Below are positions 35,242-43,361 of a stretch of 64,000 bases of DNA, piece after piece. Under the pieces are notes generated by a model. It was not told the DNA's origin. It did not search any database and saw only the letters and a list, made by a program, of their open reading frames with translations. Source of the DNA: G963677185 sp963677185. Its GTDB lineage: Bacteria; Bacillota; Syntrophomonadia; Syntrophomonadales; Syntrophomonadaceae. The DNA is taken from positions 1,116,001-1,180,000 of the forward strand of contig OY781889.1 of the NCBI GenBank assembly GCA_963677185.1. The letters run 5' to 3'. Both the position numbers and the translations under genes were made by a program. How positions within the stretch are numbered: the first letter of the stretch is position 1; each line of letters opens with the position of its first letter.

Positions 35242-36138
35242 ATGGATGAAAGAGTCGCCAGGACTGAATATGGTTTTTACCAGCTTCGAAAAATACCTGG
35301 AGCTGATGAACTGGAAGCCTATTATGCCGGCAAGTATTATCAAGAAGGCCTGGGGAGCTATGAAACCAGCTACTCAGACAGTGAAATCCGGTATATTCGC
35401 AACAAGATTGGGCAGAAGCATCAAATTATCCAACAGTTGATTGACAAGGAACCTGCAGCCTGCCGTCTGCTGGATGTGGGCTGCGGTGAAGGCTGGGCCC
35501 TGGATTATTTCTCCCGGGAAGGGTGGCAGGTGCTGGGCGTGGATTACAGCGACTACGGATGCCAGGCTAATAATCCGAACTGCCTGCCCTGGATGAGGCG
35601 GGGCGACATAAACGTCCTGTTGGACGAACTGCGGGAGGGACATGCAAGCTTTGATTGTGTATGGCTGGATAATGTTTTGGAGCATGTTATCGAGCCGCTG
35701 GATTTGTTAAAGACCTGCCGCAACCTGCTACATCCGAAGGGCGTGCTGGTGATTGAAGTCCCCAATGATTTTTCTATCGTGCAGGAGAAACTGCTCGCGG
35801 CTGACAAGATCGATGAACCTTACTGGATCGCCGTTCCAGATCACATATCGTATTTCTCGGCGCCCTCCCTGGCTGCCCTGGCGGCCGCTGCCGGGTTCCG
35901 AGCGGAAAAGCTGCTGGGTGATTTTCCCATCGAATGGTTTCTATTTAATGAACATAGCAATTATGCCCGGGACAAGTCCCGCGGCAAAGCCTGCCACCTG
36001 GCCAGGATAGACATTGAAAACCTGCTTAACGACATTTCGGTGGAGAAAGCCAACCTTCTTTATGAAGCCTTTGCCGGCCTGGGTATGGGCCGGGAGATAA
36101 CCGGATACTTCACAATTGATAGAGGAAGTGAAACGTAA
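35242..36138 (+). CDS. Class I SAM-dependent methyltransferase
   Basis: The 298-residue protein has motif I LLDVGCGEGWALDYF, an acidic end of beta2 (VLGVDYSD) and the post-motif segment FDCVWLDNVLEHVIEPLDLLKTCRNLLHPKGVLVIEVPN. This matches Methyltransf-12/23-type small-molecule methyltransferases. It probably methylates a sugar O or N in the island pathway. AAGGTGGG precedes the ATG. Its stop overlaps the next start (TAATG at 36136-36140), showing translational coupling with the SDR gene. Confidence 0.85.
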   Translation: MDERVARTEYGFYQLRKIPGADELEAYYAGKYYQEGLGSYETSYSDSEIRYIRNKIGQKHQIIQQLIDKEPAACRLLDVGCGEGWALDYFSREGWQVLGVDYSDYGCQANNPNCLPWMRRGDINVLLDELREGHASFDCVWLDNVLEHVIEPLDLLKTCRNLLHPKGVLVIEVPNDFSIVQEKLLAADKIDEPYWIAVPDHISYFSAPSLAALAAAAGFRAEKLLGDFPIEWFLFNEHSNYARDKSRGKACHLARIDIENLLNDISVEKANLLYEAFAGLGMGREITGYFTIDRGSET

Positions 36139-37034
36139 TGAAGATCCTGGTCATGGGTGGAACCCGGTATTTCGGGAAAAGGCTGGTGGACTTGCTGATC
36201 GGCCAGGGTCATGAGCTGAGCATCGCTACCTCTGGCCGGACCGCTTTTTCATTCAGCAAGCCGGTCAGGCATTTCAAGATGGAACGACAGGATGCCGACT
36301 CACTGCAAGTGCTGGGCGAAGAGGACTGGGATCTGGTTTATGACCAGATTTGCTCTGATGCCTATGATGCCCGCGGTGCCTGCACAGTGTTCTCCGGCCG
36401 GGTCAAGCGCTATGTGAATACCTCTACGATAAGAGTATATGCGCAGCCCGGAATCATGTACGGGGAACAGGGTTACGATCCGCTGGCGGGACAATTGATA
36501 ATGGGCCGCCGCTCCGAGGGTGTCAGTTATGGCGAAGGCAAGCGCCAGGCCGAAGCGGTATTCGCCAGGGAAGCTGCTTTTCCGGTGCTTTCCGTTCGGC
36601 TGCCGGTGGTGCTCGGCCTGGATGACTATACCCGCCGGCTTGAAGCCTATGTGGACCGGGTGCTGAACCGTGAAACCATTTATGTTCCGGTCACGGATAT
36701 GGGCATGTCCATGATTTCCTCGGCTGAAGCGGCGCGTTTCCTGGCCTGGGCGGGATGCGAATCATCACAGACCGGTCCGGTCAACGCCTGCTCTGACGGA
36801 ACGGTGTTCCTGAAGGATATAGCCGCTTATATTGGCAAGTCGGCTGGCAAGCCAGTAGTCTGCGAAGAAGTGAAACAGGTTGAGCATGCCCTGTCGCCCC
36901 TGTTTGATTTGTGTTCACTATCCATGAACAACCAGCTGGCCCGTGAAAATGGTTACGGCTTCGACAATGTGTGGAATTGGCTTTCATCGGATATAGATGG
37001 GTTCCTAGCAGCAAAGGTGGGCCGCACAATATGA
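36138..37034 (+). CDS. Atypical NAD-dependent epimerase/dehydratase (SDR)
   Basis: The 298-residue protein begins MKILVMGGTRYFGKRLVDLL; GGTRYFG is the nucleotide motif seen in atypical SDRs related to NAD-epimerases. The usual Ser-Tyr-Lys triad is not obvious: STIRVYAQPG is followed by SYGEGKRQAE, where Y-x3-K can be read as YGEGK. It is shorter than GDP- or UDP-sugar epimerases. A role as sugar reductase or epimerase is likely from context. Start and stop overlap with both neighbours, so it belongs to one tightly coupled operon. Confidence 0.8.
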   Translation: MKILVMGGTRYFGKRLVDLLIGQGHELSIATSGRTAFSFSKPVRHFKMERQDADSLQVLGEEDWDLVYDQICSDAYDARGACTVFSGRVKRYVNTSTIRVYAQPGIMYGEQGYDPLAGQLIMGRRSEGVSYGEGKRQAEAVFAREAAFPVLSVRLPVVLGLDDYTRRLEAYVDRVLNRETIYVPVTDMGMSMISSAEAARFLAWAGCESSQTGPVNACSDGTVFLKDIAAYIGKSAGKPVVCEEVKQVEHALSPLFDLCSLSMNNQLARENGYGFDNVWNWLSSDIDGFLAAKVGRTI

Positions 37035-37759
37035 GAATAGGCGTGCTGGCAGATATTCATGGCAATCACACCGCCTTGGAGGCGGTTTTGAAAGAAGCCC
37101 GGCGCCTGGGGGTGGAACGCCTGGCGGTGCTGGGTGACCTGGTTGGCTATTATTACCATACTATGGATGTAATGCGCATGCTAAAGGAATGGGACTGTGT
37201 AATGATTGCCGGCAATCATGAGCGGATTCTGGCCCGGGGCCGGGAAGATGCCGGATTTATGGCCGCTGTCGGCCAGCGCTACGGCAGCAGCCTGAAGCGG
37301 ATGATAGATGAATCGCAGGAAGAAGACATGCTGCGGCTGCTGGCTTTGCCGGAACAGCTTTCAATAGAAATTGACGGCCGGCGTTTGCTGTTATGCCATG
37401 GCGCTCCCTGGGATGCGGATCAGTATATTTATCCTGATGCGGGGCCGGATGTATATAAACGGTTCGAAAATGTAGATGCCGATTACGTTTTCCTGGGGCA
37501 TACCCACTATCCATATGTAAAAGCGCTCAGTAATCTAACCATTGTTAATGCCGGTTCGGTCGGCCAGCCCCGCGATTACGGGGGCCTGGCCAGCTGGTTC
37601 ATATTTAACACCCTGAATGAAACAATGGTTAATATACGGACCCCTTACCATATTAAGGAACTGGTGGCTGAATGCAAAGCCAACGATTCCGAGCTGGGCT
37701 ACTTGCACGAAGTGCAGTCACGCAATCGCAGCCGGATTTTTGCGGCGGAGCAGGATTAG
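37031..37759 (+). CDS. Calcineurin-like metallophosphoesterase (YfcE/MJ0936-type)
   Basis: The 242-residue enzyme has the full metal-site series: DIHGN (about 8-12), GDLVGY, GNHE and GHTHYP. It belongs to the small phosphodiesterase/phosphatase group acting on phosphate esters. Its ATG overlaps the previous stop (ATGA at 37031-37034). Inside a sugar operon it might remove a phosphate from an intermediate, comparable to a sugar-acid phosphatase, but the substrate cannot be told. Confidence 0.87.
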   Translation: MRIGVLADIHGNHTALEAVLKEARRLGVERLAVLGDLVGYYYHTMDVMRMLKEWDCVMIAGNHERILARGREDAGFMAAVGQRYGSSLKRMIDESQEEDMLRLLALPEQLSIEIDGRRLLLCHGAPWDADQYIYPDAGPDVYKRFENVDADYVFLGHTHYPYVKALSNLTIVNAGSVGQPRDYGGLASWFIFNTLNETMVNIRTPYHIKELVAECKANDSELGYLHEVQSRNRSRIFAAEQD

Positions 37760-37784
37760 AAATACCATCTCAAGGAGAAAGCTC

Positions 37785-38741
37785 ATGTTATTTAAGAATA
37801 TAATGGTTACTGGTTGCGGGGGAGACATCGGATTCGGTATAGGCAAGATCCTGAAAAGCACCGCTTTTGCCGAAAAGCTCATCGGCTGCGATGTGCATGA
37901 AGCGCATCCGGGTTTCCTGGTCTTCGACCAGTGCGAGATTTTATGCCGGGCCGATCACCCGGACTACCTGGAACAATTGTCCATTATGCTTGACAAGCAC
38001 CGCATCGATGCCCTGATTCCCATGTCAGAAGCGGAAATCCGTCTGCTGCACCAGCTTCGGCTGAACGGTTCCTTGAATGGCACTCCTGTAATAATACCCA
38101 ATGAAACGGCGCTGGAGATCGGTCTGGACAAGCTGAAAACAGCCAATTTTCTGAAAGAGAACCATCTTTCTTATCCCTGGACCAAGCTGGTGAAAGAAGG
38201 CGAGCCGGAAGCTTATCCCTGTATCATCAAACAGCGGGCCGGTTCTGGAAGCAAAGGCTTCGGCATAGTGCAGAATCCGGAGGAGTGCGCCTATCTGCGC
38301 CGCAAATACCCGGATAGCATTTTCCAGGAATATTTGTATCCCGACGATGAAGAATATACCTGTGGCCTATACCGGACGGCCGGGGGAGAGACCCGCTGCC
38401 TGACTATCAAGCGCAAACTGGGCGGAGGCCATACTATCTATGGAGAAATTCGCAGCCTTGCCGCTATGGACGAATTATTGAACGTTATAGCCGAAAAGCT
38501 AGGTTTGCAGGGCAGCATTAATGTCCAGCTCAGGCTTACCGAAAAGGGTCCGGTGGTTTTCGAAATTAATCCCCGCTTTTCCAGCACCGTGGTTTTCCGC
38601 CATTTGCTGGGTTTTCAGGACCTGATCTGGTCGCTGCAGGAAAAGGCCGGCTGGCCTCCCGGCGATTACCAGGTTCGAGCCGAGGGCACCCGCTTTTTCC
38701 GGGTCAACGAGGAGTACATTGAAAGCCAGCCGGCGAAATGA
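37785..38741 (+). CDS. ATP-grasp enzyme of the glycosylation island
   Basis: The 318-residue protein begins with a Rossmann-like pre-ATP-grasp domain (NIMVTGCGGDIGFGIGKILK) and continues with the ATP-grasp fold: PCIIKQRAGSGSKGFGIVQN and the metal-binding VVFEINPRFSSTV. This resembles carbamoyl-phosphate-synthase-like ligases, which join a carboxylate to an amine or thiol. In this context it could attach an amino acid or other acyl group to an amino sugar (inference). AAGGAG precedes ATG 37785; the frame is open far upstream. It is the last gene before flagellin. Confidence 0.83.
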   Translation: MLFKNIMVTGCGGDIGFGIGKILKSTAFAEKLIGCDVHEAHPGFLVFDQCEILCRADHPDYLEQLSIMLDKHRIDALIPMSEAEIRLLHQLRLNGSLNGTPVIIPNETALEIGLDKLKTANFLKENHLSYPWTKLVKEGEPEAYPCIIKQRAGSGSKGFGIVQNPEECAYLRRKYPDSIFQEYLYPDDEEYTCGLYRTAGGETRCLTIKRKLGGGHTIYGEIRSLAAMDELLNVIAEKLGLQGSINVQLRLTEKGPVVFEINPRFSSTVVFRHLLGFQDLIWSLQEKAGWPPGDYQVRAEGTRFFRVNEEYIESQPAK

Positions 38742-38834
38742 CGCGCTATCAGGCAAGAAAGCCAGGAAAAGTCTGCAATAGTCGTAAAAACCAGGATAAT
38801 GCCCGAAATCGAGGGCGAGCCAATGCTTGAAAGC

Positions 38835-38861
38835 TAAAGAAGCCGCCAATTTTTTCGATAA
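38835..38861 (+). promoter_or_regulatory. Sigma-28 (SigD/FliA) type promoter of flagellin
   Basis: TAAA (38835-38838), a 15-base spacer and TTCGATAA (38854-38861) fit the motility sigma factor consensus TAAA-N15-GCCGATAA with two mismatches. It would give a leader of about 145 bases. Confidence 0.65.
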
Positions 38862-38960
38862 AAAAATATAGTCTCTTTGCCAGAAAGTTTTTGTCTGAGT
38901 CTATCTGAAAGGGGGTTTAGCAAGAGATAACTGGCCGGAGGCGAATGCAAAAGTTGATAA

Positions 38961-38990
38961 TGTAAACCCCGCAAGGATGCAGGGGTTACA
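38961..38990 (+). promoter_or_regulatory. Leader hairpin with AAGGAT hexaloop, putative CsrA site 1
   Basis: TGTAAACCCC (38961-38970) pairs with GGGGTTACA (38982-38990), leaving one bulged A, and inner GC/GC pairs close the loop AAGGAT. GGA in a hairpin loop is the CsrA recognition pattern. In B. subtilis CsrA binds two such sites in the flagellin leader and represses translation. Confidence 0.6.
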
Positions 38991-39008
38991 GATTACAAGG
39001 AGGTAATC
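38991..39008 (+). promoter_or_regulatory. Hairpin holding the flagellin Shine-Dalgarno in its loop, putative CsrA site 2
   Basis: GATTAC (38991-38996) and GTAATC (39003-39008) form a 6-bp stem around AAGGAG, the ribosome-binding site itself. CsrA binding here would block translation directly. It lies immediately after site 1, and the ATG follows 4 bases later. Confidence 0.62.
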
Positions 39009-39012
39009 GAAC

Positions 39013-41790
39013 ATGAGAGTATATCATAATATTCCCGCACTTTATGCCTACAATGCCCTGAAATCTAATAATGGAATTTTAGAAAAATCCATTAACCGCC
39101 TGTCTACAGGTCTTAGAATCAATTCCGCCGCTGATGACGCAGCCGGACTTGCCATTTCCGAAAAAATGCGCTCCCAGATCCGGGGCCTGACCCAGGCGAC
39201 CCGCAACGCGCAGGATGGCATCTCGCTGATTCAGACCGCTGAAGGCGCACTGCAAGAAACCCATGAAATCCTGCAGCGCATGCGCGAATTGTCGGTACAG
39301 GCGGCCAATGACACCAACACTTCCGATGACCGCTCCATGATCCAGTTGGAAATAGACCAGCTCACCCAGGAAGTGGACCGAATTGCCGACACCACCGAAT
39401 TCAACACCAAGAAGCTGCTGGATGGCACCACTTCTGCAGTAGTATCATCGGACAAGCTTTCTACCAAGATCTTCATGAGAGACGGATTGCGCACCATCGA
39501 CCAGTTCGGGCAGAAAGCCCGGGGCGGCGGCAATTACCGGTTGGATATCGAAGCCATGGCAGGTCAGAATCAGATTCAGAAGACTGATATTTTCAAGATC
39601 AAGCATGCTACAACTCTGGAAACTACGCAGATATCGGAAACCACCTTTGACAATGGGCGGTTTGCCAAAATGTGCATGGATGTAGTTGCCGGTGCAGGTG
39701 GAGCTGGGGATATTAATTCCGCGCTGAATATCAGCTTTGATTTTGGCGGCGGCTGTGTGTACTCGGTTGATCAGGCAAATCTATCAGGTATTGACGGTAC
39801 GGACCTGGCGACATTGATATCAAGTTGCGTTGGATTAGCTGCTAAACTCTGTATTGCGGGAGCAGCTGACAACCTTTCCCTGGAATCAAAAACTTGCGGG
39901 CAGAATTTTACTGTAACTTATACCTTAACAACCATATGTGATACTGCAGGAGTATTCTGTTTAGGGACAATGACTAAGAGCACTACTGCTGATTGTATTG
40001 TTTATTGTACGGTCACCACGGTATCAGGGTGTTACGGGGTATGCAATGACTGTGGTGTAAACACTTACCAGGCCACAGAAAACATCACTTCCCTGACCAT
40101 GTGTAATGCCATGAAAGCTGGAGATTATAACATTACTACAATTAGAGGCGTCTTCGCTTGCGCAGCCGGTTGTACAACTGGTGCATGCATCGGCGGGTAT
40201 TATTCCTCCTCGGGTTGTACTACTTTGACAATTGGCGGAGCCTTCACATGCAATGACAGTAATATATCGGTAATATTCAAGGTTGACAGTATATGCTCGT
40301 CCGCTTGTACAGCCCAGATTAGTTTCAAGGTTCACTATTTGAAACAGGATGGATGCGCTATTGACGATGCGACCTGGACTACGGTTTGTGTGAGCACAGG
40401 AGCTGCCAATATTGTTGATCTGGGAGCAGGGCGTAATTGTATAACTATTGGTGTTTGCGTTTCAGGCAATCTGGCTGTGGGAGATAAGACTATTATAAAC
40501 AACAACGGATTGTGTGTCGCTGGAGACGATCGAATTAAAATTGGGTGTAGCACCAATGCTGGTAGCAGTTACGACCAGTTCTACTCGGTTACCCTTAATG
40601 CCGGAGTGGCTGATTCTGCTTGCCTGACGATCAGATTCTTCCAGATAGATCAACTAACCGGAGCCTGTTATGATTCTTCAGTGAAATTGACCACTGATTC
40701 CTTTTTGCATAGTAAAGTCAGTGCTGTTAGCTTCAATGTAACGGCTACGACTTCAGCTGATTCGTCGTCTATAGGCTGCATTGCCGGTCTTAACAACAAG
40801 CTCTATGACATCGATAAGTTCTGGGATGCCTCCGGCAATTTCATCCTGAGCGATCCCCAGACCCTGACCCTGGTCCAGGGGGATGGCAAAAAAGCCACCA
40901 TAACCCTGTCCAAGGATGACACCATTCAAAACGTAATTTGCATGCTTAATGAAGCGATAGCCGGCGATCTGGGCCAGGGTGACCTGGTGGGCGACGCCAA
41001 TGTGAACAATTTCGTTTCATTTGTTGCTTCACCCTGCAGTACCGGGTTGGAATCAGTCCAGGGCACATTCGTGATTCGCAGCGCCATTGCCGGCGACAAT
41101 GGCAAAATTGCCTTCACAGGCAATGACAATGTGATCAATGCCCTAAGCTTGACCACCATCCAGACTGCAACCAACAACCGCTGGAGTATTGATGTGACCA
41201 ATGCTCATACCGGTGAAGCCGTTGCTACCGACGTCAAGGTTTCGGAAAATATGCTGATCGGGCAGGTTCACCAGAATGTAGATGTTCAGTTTTCAGCCGA
41301 CAGCGGAATCCAGGTCACCTGGGATGCGACTTCCAAAGACTTCGTCCTGACCGGGGGAACCGCCAACGCCACCGAAACATTTGTCCATCTGTCTGACAAC
41401 AGCCTGGTCTTGCACATCGGCGCCAATCAGAAACAGGATATCATGGCCGCCATCGGCAATATGAGCACCGAAGCACTGGGTATCGACAATGTGCTGGTGA
41501 TGAGCAATGAACTGGCTAATGAAGCCATTGGCAAGCTCGACGGCGCCATCAAGATGGTCTCACAGCAGAGAGCCAAGCTGGGCGCCTATCAGAACCGTTT
41601 GGATCACACCATCAACAACCTGACCACGACCGCTACTAACCTGACGGCCGCTGAATCACGGATCAGAGATGTTGACATGGCTGCTGAAATGATGGAATTC
41701 ACCCGCCGCAATATCCTGGTGCAGGCTGGAACCTCCATGTTGGCCCAGGCCAACCAGCTGCCGCAGATGGCTCTGCAACTGCTCCGGTAG
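39013..41790 (+). CDS. Flagellin with large cysteine-rich central domain
   Basis: The 925-residue protein has canonical D0/D1 ends: the N-terminus with SINRLSTGLRINSAADDAAG and ELSVQAANDTNTSDDR, and the C-terminus with ESRIRDVDMAAEMMEFTRR and QANQLPQMALQLLR. Typical clostridial flagellins have about 275-550 residues; the extra length is a central domain (about 150-800). That domain contains 31 cysteines between Cys221 and Cys675, and neither end has any. It is rich in Thr, Ser, Gly and Asn, offering many O-glycosylation sites for the adjacent MAF. The frame is unbroken. Codons in the cysteine-rich part are more A/T-ending than in the ends, hinting at a recombined segment. It starts with AAGGAGGT upstream and ends before a strong terminator. 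Confidence 0.95.
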   Translation: MRVYHNIPALYAYNALKSNNGILEKSINRLSTGLRINSAADDAAGLAISEKMRSQIRGLTQATRNAQDGISLIQTAEGALQETHEILQRMRELSVQAANDTNTSDDRSMIQLEIDQLTQEVDRIADTTEFNTKKLLDGTTSAVVSSDKLSTKIFMRDGLRTIDQFGQKARGGGNYRLDIEAMAGQNQIQKTDIFKIKHATTLETTQISETTFDNGRFAKMCMDVVAGAGGAGDINSALNISFDFGGGCVYSVDQANLSGIDGTDLATLISSCVGLAAKLCIAGAADNLSLESKTCGQNFTVTYTLTTICDTAGVFCLGTMTKSTTADCIVYCTVTTVSGCYGVCNDCGVNTYQATENITSLTMCNAMKAGDYNITTIRGVFACAAGCTTGACIGGYYSSSGCTTLTIGGAFTCNDSNISVIFKVDSICSSACTAQISFKVHYLKQDGCAIDDATWTTVCVSTGAANIVDLGAGRNCITIGVCVSGNLAVGDKTIINNNGLCVAGDDRIKIGCSTNAGSSYDQFYSVTLNAGVADSACLTIRFFQIDQLTGACYDSSVKLTTDSFLHSKVSAVSFNVTATTSADSSSIGCIAGLNNKLYDIDKFWDASGNFILSDPQTLTLVQGDGKKATITLSKDDTIQNVICMLNEAIAGDLGQGDLVGDANVNNFVSFVASPCSTGLESVQGTFVIRSAIAGDNGKIAFTGNDNVINALSLTTIQTATNNRWSIDVTNAHTGEAVATDVKVSENMLIGQVHQNVDVQFSADSGIQVTWDATSKDFVLTGGTANATETFVHLSDNSLVLHIGANQKQDIMAAIGNMSTEALGIDNVLVMSNELANEAIGKLDGAIKMVSQQRAKLGAYQNRLDHTINNLTTTATNLTAAESRIRDVDMAAEMMEFTRRNILVQAGTSMLAQANQLPQMALQLLR

Positions 41791-41826
41791 TTCGCACTCT
41801 TTACTAACGACTGATGTATCATTCCT

Positions 41827-41860
41827 GGCGGGGGCTTCTTTTAAGAAGCCCCCGCCTTTT
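41827..41860 (+). terminator. Rho-independent terminator of flagellin
   Basis: GGCGGGGGCTTCTT (41827-41840) and AAGAAGCCCCCGCC (41843-41856) form a GC-rich stem followed by TTTT, 37 bases after the flagellin stop. Confidence 0.9.
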
Positions 41861-41975
41861 CAACGCAATTTTCAGGCGGGATATGCATTTCGGGTTATAA
41901 TGCTCTTGATGGTTTCAGCTTAAATGCCGATATATTTATATAGCAATGAAAACCAGGAGACAGGCCCGGTTAGGG

Positions 41976-42030
41976 TTTAAATCTCAGGGACGGTTCTGGT
42001 GAATCAAAAGAACCGTCCCTGAGATTTAAA
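41976..42030. repeat. Palindromic GGGACGGTTCT element, copy A
   Basis: Two perfect 22-base arms (41976-41997 and 42009-42030) enclose 11 bases. The arms contain ATCTCAGGGACGGTTCT, the same core as the larger element at 43243-43335. No transposase is present, so this looks like a small non-autonomous repeat; it may also act as a terminator upstream of the methyltransferase gene. Confidence 0.9.
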
Positions 42031-42075
42031 GCTGCCAATCTTTTCGTTAAAATATGGGAATAAGGGGAGAATAAA

Positions 42076-43227
42076 ATGTCCGAATTACCAGCATTGTATC
42101 CCAACATGTGGCAGGGCCAGCTGCCGATGGGACTAAACAGTGAAACTTACGGAAAATCAGGAATAAACATTAATGCCATGTACAACATGGAATATCTCCA
42201 ACATCGCTATTTTCCCCGCTGGATAGTGACCGACCAGCTCAGGATGGTGGACCTGGCCTGTGGAACCGGTGAGACCGCACTGCTGATCGGAAGCAGAAGC
42301 CCATATGCGACCTTGAGCTTGTGCGATCCGGAAGAAACAGCATTAGAACAGGCCCGCGTATATGTGCAAGCCTGCCAGGCTTCCAATATTGAGTTTAAAG
42401 ATGTCGAAGAATTGGAGGGGCCTTTTAATATTATCTGGTCCACTCGCCCCTTGCAGCAATATTCCGACCCGCTGGCGGTGCTCCGACGTATGGAAGGCCT
42501 GCTGGCCATGGATGGCATCTGCCTGATCTGCACGGACAGCGATCCCGAAAGCGATGCGATAGCGTTTTGGCGCTATGAACTGACCAGTGCACTGGCCGAA
42601 GAAACTACTCAGGAGGAACGCCAGAGGATTATTGAAGATATCAAGGCTGGGATTCTTGCGCGAGCCAGTAAGGAATATGATGGCGAATTCAAGCAACTTA
42701 ACATTCCAGACATTTGCAGAATGCTTAACCTCACGGATCTAAAGCTATTGGATTTATTGCACCCCTATCAGTACAATGCTGCGAATTATTTTGAAGAGGA
42801 ATCCATAAAGAATCTGTTTTCTGATGATGATCCTTGGATCAGAATGGCCCTGGCCGAATTGGTCAATGGCCGGATGAACGGCCATTGCATGGTGCTGGCC
42901 AGGAAGGACCGCCAGGTTATTATGCCATCGCTGGACGATCCCGATTATAAATCCCTGGTTCCATGGTATTCGCCGTTTCTGGCCATTGGCAAAGATGGAG
43001 ACCGGATCATTGCATCGCTGCAGCATGAACACATGATGATTGACCAGCGTATCCATATGGACGACCTCAGCGTACCGGCACAGCTGTTTGATGTGGTTAA
43101 ATGGTTTGATACTAAAAGTTCCCTGGAGCAGATTCACCGTCGCTTGCTGCCCATGTCCTGGGATATATTCGCACATTTTATCCGCATGATGTGGGAAAGT
43201 GAAATGATATACGTGCACCGGAAATAG
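42076..43227 (+). CDS. SAM-dependent methyltransferase-like protein next to flagellin
   Basis: Residues about 50-170 form a class I methyltransferase core with motif I MVDLACGTGETALLIG and FNIIWSTRPLQQYSDPLAVLRRMEGLLAMDGICLI. The C-terminal half (about 200-383) is unknown and ends in a winged-helix-like segment (LFDVVKWFDTKSSLEQIHRRLLPMSWDIFAHFIRMM) resembling PqqD or HTH modules. It has a GGGGAGA site. Placed between flagellin and PseI, it could methylate flagellin or its glycan, but the target is unknown. A weak sigma-28-like TAAAG and CGTTAAAAT lies just upstream (42027-42052). Confidence 0.75.
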   Translation: MSELPALYPNMWQGQLPMGLNSETYGKSGININAMYNMEYLQHRYFPRWIVTDQLRMVDLACGTGETALLIGSRSPYATLSLCDPEETALEQARVYVQACQASNIEFKDVEELEGPFNIIWSTRPLQQYSDPLAVLRRMEGLLAMDGICLICTDSDPESDAIAFWRYELTSALAEETTQEERQRIIEDIKAGILARASKEYDGEFKQLNIPDICRMLNLTDLKLLDLLHPYQYNAANYFEEESIKNLFSDDDPWIRMALAELVNGRMNGHCMVLARKDRQVIMPSLDDPDYKSLVPWYSPFLAIGKDGDRIIASLQHEHMMIDQRIHMDDLSVPAQLFDVVKWFDTKSSLEQIHRRLLPMSWDIFAHFIRMMWESEMIYVHRK

Positions 43228-43242
43228 GATACAGGGCAAGCA

Positions 43243-43335
43243 CAGGGACGGTTTAAATCTCAGGGACGGTTCTGGTGATTTAAATCGACCGGATTTAAAT
43301 CACCAGAACCGTCCCTGAGATTTAAACCGTCCCTG
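43243..43335. repeat. Palindromic GGGACGGTTCT element, copy B (44-bp arms)
   Basis: Arms 43243-43286 and 43292-43335 are perfect 44-base reverse complements with a 5-base loop. Each arm contains the CAGGGACGG unit twice and TTTAAAT twice, as if copy A had been extended. It lies between the methyltransferase stop and the PseI ribosome-binding site, where the transcript would form a very stable hairpin. Confidence 0.95.
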
Positions 43336-43361
43336 GTAAATATCGAAAGGGGTGAAGCGGA

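Noticed and set aside
39600..41040. Cysteine-rich part of flagellin as a frameshift artefact
   Set aside because: The frame is continuous from a perfect D0/D1 N-terminus to a perfect C-terminus, and the length is a multiple of three throughout. A compensating pair of frameshifts cannot be fully excluded without reads.
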